Shown one piece after another: positions 47,562 to 57,470 of a DNA stretch of 64,000 bases. The first letter of the stretch is position 1; every line of letters begins with the position of its first letter. The notes beneath the pieces were generated by a model, which ran no database searches, was not told the DNA's origin, and saw nothing but the letters and a program-made list of their open reading frames with translations. The position numbers and the translations under genes are program-made. Origin of the DNA: Xylaria sp. FL1777 (lineage: Eukaryota > Ascomycota > Sordariomycetes > Xylariales > Xylariaceae); contig MU400514.1 in assembly GCA_022578965.1 (NCBI GenBank), forward strand, positions 558,001 through 622,000, given 5' to 3'.

Positions 47562-49608
47562 ATGTATGAGAAAGGCGAGCGTGTCCGAACCGCAAGTAAT
47601 CCGAGACGGCGGCTTCATGAACGGTGGTCGTTGATGGCTGGTGCCTTGCTCATCTGCCTCCTTCTTTTCCGCTTCGTCCTATTTGCAACGATAAACACTA
47701 CGACGTCATGGAACGACCTTACGACTTATAGTTATCCCGGCGAGAACATAGAATGGGAGATATGTGGACACCTCAAGAACGGGCGGCGACTTGAGGTTAG
47801 CGCTTGTTGTCACCATTATTTTCACCCACTTTGTGACCCTTTTCAAGCACAAGCCTCCTCGCCATGCGTTTTTAGCGCTTTACGGTTTTAATTATTGCCG
47901 AATTTTAGTTTGTTTCATTATTGACGACGACTGCTGATATCCAATGTGACCAAGCAGTGCAGTTCTATCAGTGTACCAGTAGATCAGTTCAGTCGGGACC
48001 GCTCTACGAATGAAACATTCACCATTCCCCTTATTCGCTTGCGCGGCCATAATGCTACGAAGAATTTGCTCCTAAACCCAGGTGGTCCTGGAGGCTCCGG
48101 CGTCTGGTTTATGTACCGACTTGGCCAGCAACTCAACGCAATCATCGGTGAGGACTTCCACCTCGTCGCGTTTGACCCCCGAGGGGTGAATGCCAGCAGA
48201 CCACTCGCAGTTTGCTACCCAAACGAGGAGACGCGACGTGCACTTGGCCCGGTGAGAGACCAGCGCGTACTCGAGGACAGCGCCGAAGTCTATGCCTGGT
48301 CAAAAAACTACGTCCGAGCATGCGCTGAGACTATGGGGGAGCACGGTAAGTACCTTAACACACCCCAGACCGCGGCCGACATGAATAGCATTCTGGAGGC
48401 GCTAGGACAAGATGATATGATTTACTGGGGATTTAGCTACGGCACGATACTTGGGCAAACATACGCTGGACTTTACCCAGAGAGATCACAACGAGTCATC
48501 ATTGACGGCGTCAACAATGTGTTCGATTGGTATGGCGGACTTTTGGACACCGAGGATCTGGTTGACGCCGAACTTGTTTTCGATGGGTTTTTGCACGAAT
48601 GTATCAAAGCTCAGAAGGACTGTCCCCTAGCGCGGTTCGGGTCATCGAAAGAGATGTTACGAGAACGGATACTATCTTTGGCCTCGGCCCTCCGACAACA
48701 GCCCTTGGACGTCTACGTTAACAATAAGAAATATGGCCTACTCGATGACAGGACACTACTGTACGAAGCTATACCTACAGCTCTTAAGAAACCAGCTACA
48801 TGGCCCACATTGGCAGATAATCTTGCAAAATGGCTCGATGGTAATGCGACCGACGCGCTTCTAGCGTATGGACTCGGAAAGCCGTGGCCGTCGGCTGGGG
48901 ATGCGGAGCGTTTCGTCATGTTGAATGACGGAGCGTCTGGCGCTCAATATTGGCCGCAAGATAGGCAGACGATGCTTGATTGGCTTGTCCCGTTCATGAA
49001 TAGGAGTAGTAAGTCATTATCGGTAACATAGTTTCCCCATGGTAAACGCCGCAGAACAGTATCTACCTCACGTCGCCCAAGCTAGGTCGGTATCTCGCGG
49101 GGCCGTTATATTCTACACTAGTTGATTGGATACTTTCTTTGTTTTGCGTCAGACAATTGATTGACTCTATTTCTTAGTATTCGCGCCAACAGAGCACGGC
49201 ATATACTATGCGAAGCAGCAATGGTTGGTACCTAAAACACATGACTATATACCTTCGCGCATAGTAGAGACAGTGCACCCTCTGCTGATTCTCACGGCAA
49301 CCTATGACCCGGTATGTCCTCTAGTATCGGCACAGTCAGCCCAAAAGGCGTATAAAGGCAGCCAGATCGTGGAGGTACAAGGATATGGGCATTGTTCCAC
49401 CGCAGTGCCCTCGATTTGCCTGGCCCGCCATGTACGGGCATATTTGAATGAGGGGACCGTCCCGGCGTCTCATACAAAATGTAAAGTTGATGGGGGTTAC
49501 TTTCCGGAGCTAGGAGACGATGGCCAGGCGGGGGCTATGGAGTTGTTTGCAGATGTCGAGGACAGGAAAATACATGTCGCACAAGTTGAACTAGCAAGGG
49601 ACTGGTAG
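47562..49608 (+). CDS. Membrane-anchored alpha/beta-hydrolase peptidase, TAP-like (family S33)
   Basis: Probable tripeptidyl or prolyl aminopeptidase of the TAP-like S33 group. Exons 47562-47795, 47958-49008 and 49178-49608 keep phase and give 571 aa. The N-terminus is basic (RTASNPRRRLHERW), followed by a hydrophobic anchor at about 26-47, giving a type II membrane or uncleaved signal-anchor topology, so the catalytic domain should lie in the lumen or outside the cell. Visible motifs: oxyanion region LLLNPGGPGGSG (115-126), AFDPRGV, nucleophile S238 in WGFSYGT, acid D472 in LTATYDPVCP, and histidine H500 in GYGHCS. Several Asn-x-Ser/Thr sites fit secretion. Confidence 0.88.
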
Positions 49609-50375
49609 TAAGCACGGATTACACTGTTCAGCGGAATGGGTTAAGATAACAGCCTTTAATTAGTGCGGAAGCCCTGCCAGTATGAAATGACTAGATAAGA
49701 GAAGTATAATTGATGAATTCGTTTCTTCGAGTTAAGTAGCCTCACGGGCAGCAATGTCAGGGATCGGGGGGAGAGGGGGGGAAGTTAACTTGGTATATAA
49801 TTCCACCACTATATTGTTCTCGAGACGAGATATATATTATGTAGATAGTAGGGGCAAGTGGAAACGTGGAGCCCCAAAATAGCTAACCCTCTGACTGCAA
49901 TACAATTTGGTACAACCGCATCTTTTCCCCTCGTGCGCGTAGCAGCACAAACCAAGTTGCCCGGTGGATCGATTATCTAACAGGGGAATGGGATGCATCG
50001 AATTACCCACGAGTCGGAATCTAAGTTTTTTTCGATCAAGGGGAATATATAGACTTGGACTAGGGCTTAGAGAGTGTAGTCAAATTACGAAAGTCTTCGT
50101 TAAGAAGCCTCAGATATCCAGGAGCAGAATAACCTCCTTGAGACAATCTATATTGAACACCGAGATCTGTAGTATAGTGTGCAGTACAACTTCATAACCA
50201 GCGCGTATAGCTCTCGCGGGGAACTCCGAGGTCGCGTAGGCCTTCCGTACACGAAATTCGACCTTTCAACTTGGTGGGCAAGTGCTGGAGTAAATCTGTC
50301 GGGCCGTCTCGTAAAGGAGATGAATCTGGCTGCCTGCTGTTTGAAGCTAATCTATGCCATCGTAGGGACAGCTTT
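49609..50375. other. Intergenic region, no gene seen
   Basis: AT-leaning sequence with short frames only, including a G run near 49769-49790. It is the left boundary of the accessory island. Confidence 0.55.
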
Positions 50376-50858
50376 CTATACTATAGAAACATTGTTCCAT
50401 CGCTGATTCGCGGTGTCATATACAACATAAGTTGAATCATATGGTGGCAATTGGAAGTGCCATTTCGTGGCCCACAGAGCGGCATGAGCATGTCCTGGGT
50501 TGGACGCAGCAATATTTTCTCGCTCAGTACGAAGTGCTGTTATAGCGTCAAAAATTTCCCTCAGAATTCTCCTAGGGACAGGTACACTAGTCAAGATAAA
50601 GAGTTGGAGAATCTGTTCAACCCGGTCAAGATAATTAAGCTGTGTAAAGGGAGTTATGCGCTTCCCCTCCATATTACAAAATGTGCTAGGTCCTACTTTT
50701 TTCGGGGTCTCAAAAAGGTTCAGCGGTAGAGATACCACTACATTACTATTGTGACCAGCGGCTCTAGCTTGGTAACTAGGCTCGTGTTCTGATAACCTGC
50801 GACTCGAGGATATCACATTCGTAATAGGCGTTTCGAGGAGAGGGATTGACGCCATCAT
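50376..50858 (-). CDS. Hypothetical protein, possibly 5'-incomplete
   Basis: A 160-codon open frame with no recognised domain. The frame stays open upstream of its first ATG as a hydrophobic stretch (ALLSVNILLTLSLLGLL), back to a TGA near 50930, and a plausible acceptor (AAACAG) lies there, so the ATG at 50858 may be internal and the protein may carry an N-terminal membrane segment from an upstream exon. Contains LDRVEQILQLFILTSVPVP and PRRILREIFDAI. Codon usage is unremarkable. It could be a real lineage-specific gene or chance. Confidence 0.4.
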   Translation of the reverse strand: MMASIPLLETPITNVISSSRRLSEHEPSYQARAAGHNSNVVVSLPLNLFETPKKVGPSTFCNMEGKRITPFTQLNYLDRVEQILQLFILTSVPVPRRILREIFDAITALRTERENIAASNPGHAHAALWATKWHFQLPPYDSTYVVYDTANQRWNNVSIV

Positions 50859-51175
50859 AAGAAGTCCTAGAAGCGATAAGGTCAGCAGAATATTGACACT
50901 TAGTAGGGCATCTAGCTCGTCTTTGCTGTTTCACCTACCAATACAATGCCAGAACCAAGGATAAATGAACAGCCTTGGAGGGTATGTCATGTAATCTATA
51001 CCGTCATTCCATTGGGCTAAGGACACCAATTTTTCAGCGGCTATAGCACAACTCATCAAGTCCCTCTTCAAAAAAGCGTGGGAAAAGTTAGAGCACTGTG
51101 ACCGTTCTTTTACACCACTCCACTTCCACGGTTCTCTCTGATTAGCTTATGATCAACAGCGCAGTTCAGGTTTCC

Positions 51176-53454
51176 CTACCGGACTTTCAAACCACTAGTA
51201 TCTTTTAGATTAGCAAATTTCTTGAGTACATCTAGATTGGTACCATTGTAGAAAATGCCATTCCTTAAAATCTTAGCCAAATCCTACTCCTACCAAATAG
51301 AGTCCTCAAAAAAAAAAAAGTAGCCTGATGATAAATCGCATACCTGTTGTATAGCCTTGTAGTTCCATGAATTTCGATAGAGCATCCAACGAATATTTTT
51401 TTCCTCCCAAACCTCGAGCACTATTCTATCCTCAGGATAAGTATATGGTAGCGAGTTGGGATCCCGGACCTCTATTTGTCCCCACGGACTCGCTCTCACT
51501 ACTGTGTTCCTATGGAAAAAATGATCACTCTTGTTTGGATAAGTTGGATCCTGCCAGAAGAACTCGGAAAGCATCTTTGAAACCCAAACCGAAGACACAG
51601 GCTGTACTGCGATTCTTGCTTCGTCTCGCGATTGAACAGGTCTACAATTTAGATCGAATTCCATGCAACAGGTCCCTATTGGTGGTGGTAGAGATAATGA
51701 AGTCTTATTAGACGTAGAGAAAGCTGTTAAATACGATTAGAGCTTTTTATAGAATTAGAAACCTACCGTGAAAATAAAATTACAATAAAAAGTATAAAAT
51801 GCTTAAAGCTTACGTGTAAGCATTATACTTCCTCCAAACAAAAGCTGATCCATGTAATGCCCAGTCTCGGAACAGCCTCTGGCGTTTAAGTACTGAAAAG
51901 ATATTTTATAAGTAAGAAATCAATAGTAACAAAAACATGTAAACAAAAACATACCGGTTCGTTATTTCCACCTCGCTTAAACATTTCTAAATATGGCCCT
52001 GCCTCAATACGAGCTTTCATTATAGCATGCATAGTTTCGTGTACCATCTAGCAAGTAACGTGTTAATATAAAACAGCGGTCAATTGTAGCAAGCTAACTC
52101 ACCACGAGCGCAATATCAACTTGTGTAGCACATATCTCTCCTAAAGTCACTTTCGAGCTCAACATGCATTCCAATCTTCTAACTCCTATGGTAATTATTG
52201 CAAGGTACTTGGGATCTTTTTCAGCGACTGTTATGCCTTCGGCAGGCTCCCCATCTAAAAAGGACCACGCTACTAACGAAAGAAAGCTTTCTAGTGTATT
52301 TTCCCATTGAGCAATAGGGACTAAGATATGTAAGCTTATTAACTTTAATCATAATAAAGGAGCAAGGAAAGCTTACTAAATTCGAATGGCAAGGTATTTA
52401 TTTTTCTCATTTGGTGAATCATCATTTCGGCAGACCGGCTTAATAAAACTAGATCTTCCCCGGAAAGTCTAGGTGGACCAAATATATCTTCAAAACTTTT
52501 CCAGTCCGTTATTTTACCAAAGAGTATTGTTTGTAACTAAGAATTATTAAATTAACAAGTATTATTCCTTTTCTTTTTTTTTTAAAAAAAAGAATTATCT
52601 TACTAAACATAATAACATTAGCATTAGTATAGTTATATAATACTAAAGCAAAAAAAGCGTTATATACCTCCTTTATGTTTATCTTTAATAAGTGATTTAA
52701 AGATCCGATTTACTAGTTCGATACTAACTCTTAAGAATTCCCATATCTTTGGTTCATCTACACTCCAGCGTCTCCTTGGCTCCTGGGTAAAGTCCGGGGT
52801 AAATCCAATCCAATCCAACCATCTCTCCTTCCGCAAGAATTTAAACCATTGCGTCTCGTCAACCTTGATTCTCTCACGTTGGTAGACCGAAAAACCTGCA
52901 TCCTCATTGGTTCCTGAAATTGCTGGCCGCGTCCGAAGTGGGAATTGCTGCCAAGAGGATTCAGGCAGATGGGCGCTGAATAAAGGTAGGTCGATTGGAA
53001 GCTTGTCTATAAGTCGGTGCCCTGCAGACACAAGACCACTTTCTGGCGAAAAGCGCAGGAAACGATTCAAAGCAGCAGATTGCCATGTACAGAGACCTCC
53101 TAACGTATCTCTTTGAAACTTCTCACAAACCAAGGCCTTGTCATAATCTGAATCGCTGTGGGGTAGGTTTGGCATCAATGGGTCTTGATCATAGTATACT
53201 GGATCGTCTATTCTTGGAACTGGAGCTAAGGGGCAATGGTTGACATTTTGTGACGTGAACGCCAAATTCCCATAGGAGAATCGTGTTGCCCATGGCGAGG
53301 ATGGTAGATCTGTTGAAAATCCTATTTCCTGAATAGGATCCATACTGGGAATGGACGAACCAGGGAGTTTAAGAAAACGCTGATGACGTAGCATAGGAAA
53401 ATAAATATTGGGCGGGTAAGGTATGGGGTCTCTGCTGCTTATTTCTTTTCTCAT
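51176..53454 (-). CDS. Unnamed fungal protein with HEXXH zinc-peptidase motif, seven exons
   Basis: Not a named family that I can place. Exons 52729-53454 (or ending 52714), 52377-52536, 52103-52320, 51955-52047, 51814-51892, 51344-51723 and 51176-51271 all join in phase with GT-AG borders and give 583 (or 588) aa. Exon 4 opens with MVHETMHAIM (residues 369-378): an HEXXH zinc-ligand motif. About 33 residues later exon 5 reads GCSETGHYMDQLLFGG, where E408 could be the third zinc ligand of a gluzincin-type site. The N-terminal 240 residues are Pro- and aromatic-rich with no motif. No signal peptide is evident. Introns are very AT-rich. An unspliced ending at 51290 is possible instead of exon 7. 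Peptidase activity is inferred from the motif only. Confidence 0.62.
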
Positions 53455-53899
53455 GAAAGAATTAACATATAAGGTGTATATTTAAAGATCACTAAGTCCG
53501 GAAACAACAAACCAAATGAAATGAACAAAGAGAATAAAACTAAAAAGCATAGTTAGCAATATAGTGCGCGCCACCACTTAAATGATTAATACTTTACTGG
53601 ATTAATTCATGAACTGCTTGTTACATAATTAATATTTACTTAACAGAAAACGAAAAGATAGTAAATATAATTGCTCCATGATATAGTAGCAGCTTTTAAG
53701 CTCCTTTACAGTGCTGTCTTAGCGACTATTGTTATAATTACGTCCCTTTGTTCCAAGCGAAGCCGTTTTGTCGCGTATAGGTGGCTATACGCTTAGTCAT
53801 ATGGAAGCTGACCAGTGCACTCTCCAGAAGGGATCAGTTAAACAGCCTCTAGAAGATCTAAGTTCTTAGAAGGTAGCTAGTTAATAACAAAGGAAATGA
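53455..53899. other. AT-rich intergenic stretch
   Basis: Between the start of the HEXXH protein gene and the end of the decayed PRP22 copy. AT-rich to about 53700. I could not follow the PRP22 homology below about 53900, so the fragment seems truncated here. Confidence 0.5.
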
Positions 53900-55227
53900 T
53901 CGCAATATATAGGCTCATATGGCCTCGTCAACATATTAAGTTAACTGTGTTGTTTTGTCTGAGCCTGTTTCACCAACTATAACGAAAGTCTGATGCTTTC
54001 GTACAGCATAAATCAAGGGGTCTCGGAAGGCAGATCTCGGAGGGATTTTCGCTGTTGCTTAATTGTCATATTTGTTATTCTCCCATATGACTTAATTTTC
54101 GGCTGGACAGCACGCTTCCATTTGGGGAGGCTGGCGGACTGTGTTGTATTGTCTGCCTTGGTAGTGTTCTTGATGTCGCTTGCGAATCTTCTTCCCTCGA
54201 AATTCGCTATTCGGCCGTTCCACTGGGCGGAAAGCGCTTCCCTCTCCTTCTGGTTGGTAGCAGCTTCGGCACTGGCCTCTTGTTGCTATAGTTCTTTTCC
54301 CCCCTTTACTATAGCGGTACTAACTATGGCAGCCTGATTTAATGACTCATCGGTGCCTTTACAACTTGGATAGGCGATAGTGCGAGAGATTGTGTGATCT
54401 GGTCACCAAGGAACGGCGGTTCCCCCATTCCCAAACTCAACATCAAAGATCTCCCCAACTCATTCTGCCCGTTCTCTGTCGTAGTGTGATCATCGTCGAG
54501 GTCGGGAAAATCTAACGCTTTTGCAACGCTAGAGGTAATGAGCTGGCGGGTTTCCCACCTCTTCGGGGAGGGTATTCTCTTCCTTTTGCGGTCGGGGGGA
54601 TAAGGGTTCTGGAGTTTATGACTGGTGTAGTCATTCTTGCTTCCACCCAGTGCCTGCATGTTAGCGCCAGAACCGAAGCTCGCTTGGGGCAGCAAAGTCG
54701 TGTCCTATCTCCTAATCAATATCTTTCATCGACGGCACAGTTCTCTTCCTATCTTCGCTGATGACTTTGACCTTGATGGATTGGCCACGTTTCACCAAAC
54801 CCGACGGGTGGTTGACACGTATATTCGAGAGTCTGGAAATACGGATGAGGCCCCCTATTTTGCCTCTCACATTATGGAGATTCACAAGTATGCCGAAGTC
54901 CTTTACATTCGTGATATGGCCATTATAGATCCTCTGTAGAATAGGCGCATTGGCTGTTTCGGGCTCTAGTCAACGCACTTGATTGCCGCTCTCATGCTGC
55001 TACTCGTTATTCTTGCCATCATCGTAGCGGTAGCGATCGTGTCGCCTGTATGGCTTTCTTTCACGGTCTGGCGAGCAACTCCTCGGTAACTCTTTGGGCT
55101 GATTGTCGGGCACTCGCTCCGAGTTTCGATTTCGGTTGCAATTGCTTGTCCGCAGGTCCAGTGTGTGGGTTTTCGATTCGAGAGCCTCTAGCGCATGCAG
55201 CGCGTCATGGATGGGTTGGCAGAGCAA
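53900..55227 (-). pseudogene. Decayed partial copy of splicing helicase PRP22 (DHX8)
   Basis: Minus-strand relic of the DEAH helicase PRP22, read in pieces across frames. In gene order: an Arg-rich RS-like region (SCSPDRERKPYRRHDRYR, about 55000-55150), an S1 RNA-binding domain at about 54730-54945 (HITNVKDFG, RVNHPSGLV, then KVKVIS), SGANMQALGG, SPKRWETRQLI, GEPPFLGDQI plus LALSPIQVVKAP (54339-54700), QQEASAEAA, NMTIKQQR, and Walker A at 53951-53974 as GETGSDKTTQLT. Disabled: TAG at 54712-54714 where family members have Gln, a frame change around 54690, another near 54345, TAG at 54286-54288, TAA at 53936-53938 in place of Gln, and Gly-to-Asp in Walker A. The 5' protein start and nearly all of the helicase core are missing. 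Confidence 0.8.
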
Positions 55228-57470
55228 GTACTTTCAAGTAAGCTCGGAGGCAAGACACCTACCTACCTTCAGTACTATTTTAAGCCTGGCAATGTTGTAT
55301 TTATATGGGGACTAGCTAATCCTGCTAGAGCCCCATATTTATTTAGCTTCACCCAATTTGATCGACTCGTCCAGCCCTTCAGCCACTGAACCGCTCAGCC
55401 ACCTACATATACGCAGTATTACTACCTGCTAGTGTAGATAAGTAAGTACCTAGGTAGCGGCATCTCTCCTTTGATACTATTTTGGCCACCCGGTGGTAAG
55501 TTATCTAGCCTCAGGAAGGTATTCTACAATTGATGCTTTTCCTTTACAACGCTCTCGTTAGCGTTCTGACTTCGTCAGCGCACGTTCGTTTTAATTTGTT
55601 GGCGGCTGCGTTTGTCTTGCCCAGGGCCTCATAGGCCGGGCGCAGAATCGTCGGGCTGCACCAACGGGCGCTGGATAATTACCTCTTTTTTTCGTCATAC
55701 AGGCAGGCTACTGGCGTTTGTCTCTTCATACGAGCCACTTGGCCTTCGTTCCACAGGCCTTCGTTTCTTCGTACAGGCCTTACATGCACATTCATGGGAC
55801 GCAAGTATGGGCAGCTCTTCGAATCCTGGCTCGAAGCGGAGATGGCGCACCAGCCAGGGCTCGTCTAGGGCTCACGCGTCCCCCCCAATATACGCGTTCA
55901 ACAACCCTCCATTCTCTAGGCCTGTGACAAGTTGCAGAAGCGCAATAGGTATTGCATCGAGAGCAGGTTGCCTTGGCTTCCAGCCAAATCGGGGTATAAT
56001 CGCCGTTTTATACGGGGCGGGGTCAAGTTTAGCTGTTGGATGTCTACGAATGAATGCCTTTAATATTGGGTATTTCGCATCACTCGGCCGCCCTATACTC
56101 ATTGGTCCAGTATCATGTAGCAGCAGGTCAAGATGAAGGCGAGACCGTCCACTTTGTGTGCCGGCACGAGGAATCGACCCTGATCAAGCAAACCAACCCT
56201 GGCAAGATTGGTCCGCCGGCTACAGTTGGCGCCGCTCTAACAGGAGCTAATGGGCCTTGTTCTACAACCTAGACAGATCGGCTAGTTAATGGTATTTTGC
56301 GTCAAAGAACGTGCATTATTGCGGCTGGCATCTTCTTAGCGAGCCTAGGATCATTAGCTGGTGATTGAAGCCTTTCTTGGCAGGTGAGCGCCAGTGACTC
56401 TGGCAGCTCTCAGCCTGAGCCGCGGGGCCTGGACCTGAGATATCTGCTGCGTCGGTCGAAGCATATACCTTATAACCAAGGTCGAGGACAGCATTCTCAG
56501 TCAAATGTCCTAAAAGGCGGCTTCTGGGGGCCCACGGTATATTCGTCAGTGCGACCGGCGTAGCTGTACTACCCCCAGGTGACAACATTCATTTTTCTTT
56601 TCTGCATGCACCAGGACGAATTGGTTCTCATAGTTACACTTGCTTTGGAGTGGTTGGGACTAGGTAGGCTTGCAGGTGACCTCGGCTAAGCTGAACTTAT
56701 TGCTATGCAGGAGTAAACGCATCACTGGTCAGTCCCCAGACAACGTGGCAATGGTGACAGGCATCAATGAAAGAAAACAACGATCCGGGCTGTACCATCG
56801 GATGAAGATGGCGAACATGAAGGTTATTTACACTAATTAAGCTAGCCAAACTGTTATCGTTGATGTCGGTAAGGGCGCTGCGCATGGAAAGCCACCGTCT
56901 CTAGATTCTCTATACAGTGGCAAGGGCCAACAACCACCACTTTGCACTCTCGCAGGAACTAAGTAGACAACAATCTGGCGATAATCATACCCAATGATGC
57001 ATCATTCCAATTGATTTGTTTGGTGCGCAGAGCCCGCGATACCCGACATACTTTGGACGCCATTGTGCCCTGGGCAGCGTGTACGGCCCGTTGGGTTGTG
57101 GGTGGTAGTTGAGGCAAGGCCAATAACAGCGGCATGCATTATGTGTTATTAAGGACTAGGAGAGACGGAAGCGAATAGCCCATATTTGAATCCAAATATG
57201 AAGACTGCCTGTCGGATTAGATTTAGTTGAGGTAAAAACCCTCGTCCTTCATTCCCTTCTCTGTTACTGGTATTAATTACAACATACAAAACAGTCCAAT
57301 CCATATTAGCAACCGGCTTTCCTCATTAAATCCAAGCCGCCTCCCGTCCTCAACGTCTGAAGAAGTAGGCCACGTACCTCTATATTTTTCTTTGAGCTCA
57401 TCAAAAGGACATGTATGTAGTTCAACAATACCACAAAAATTCCAGCAGATAGCCCACCGGCAATGCCAAA
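55228..57470. other. No intact gene; possible decayed coding remnant
   Basis: Neither strand carries an intact recognisable gene. On the minus strand, stretches around 55750-56100 and 56316-56588 stay open and read as protein-like but broken sequence (for example LRFEPGFEELPILASHECACKAC across 55760-55850, and PRFGWKPRQPALDAIPIALL near 55930-55990). I cannot assign them to a family; decay of a gene or repeat adjoining the PRP22 remnant is a guess. A TAGGTAGCGG-type motif lies near 55440-55460. Confidence 0.4.
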
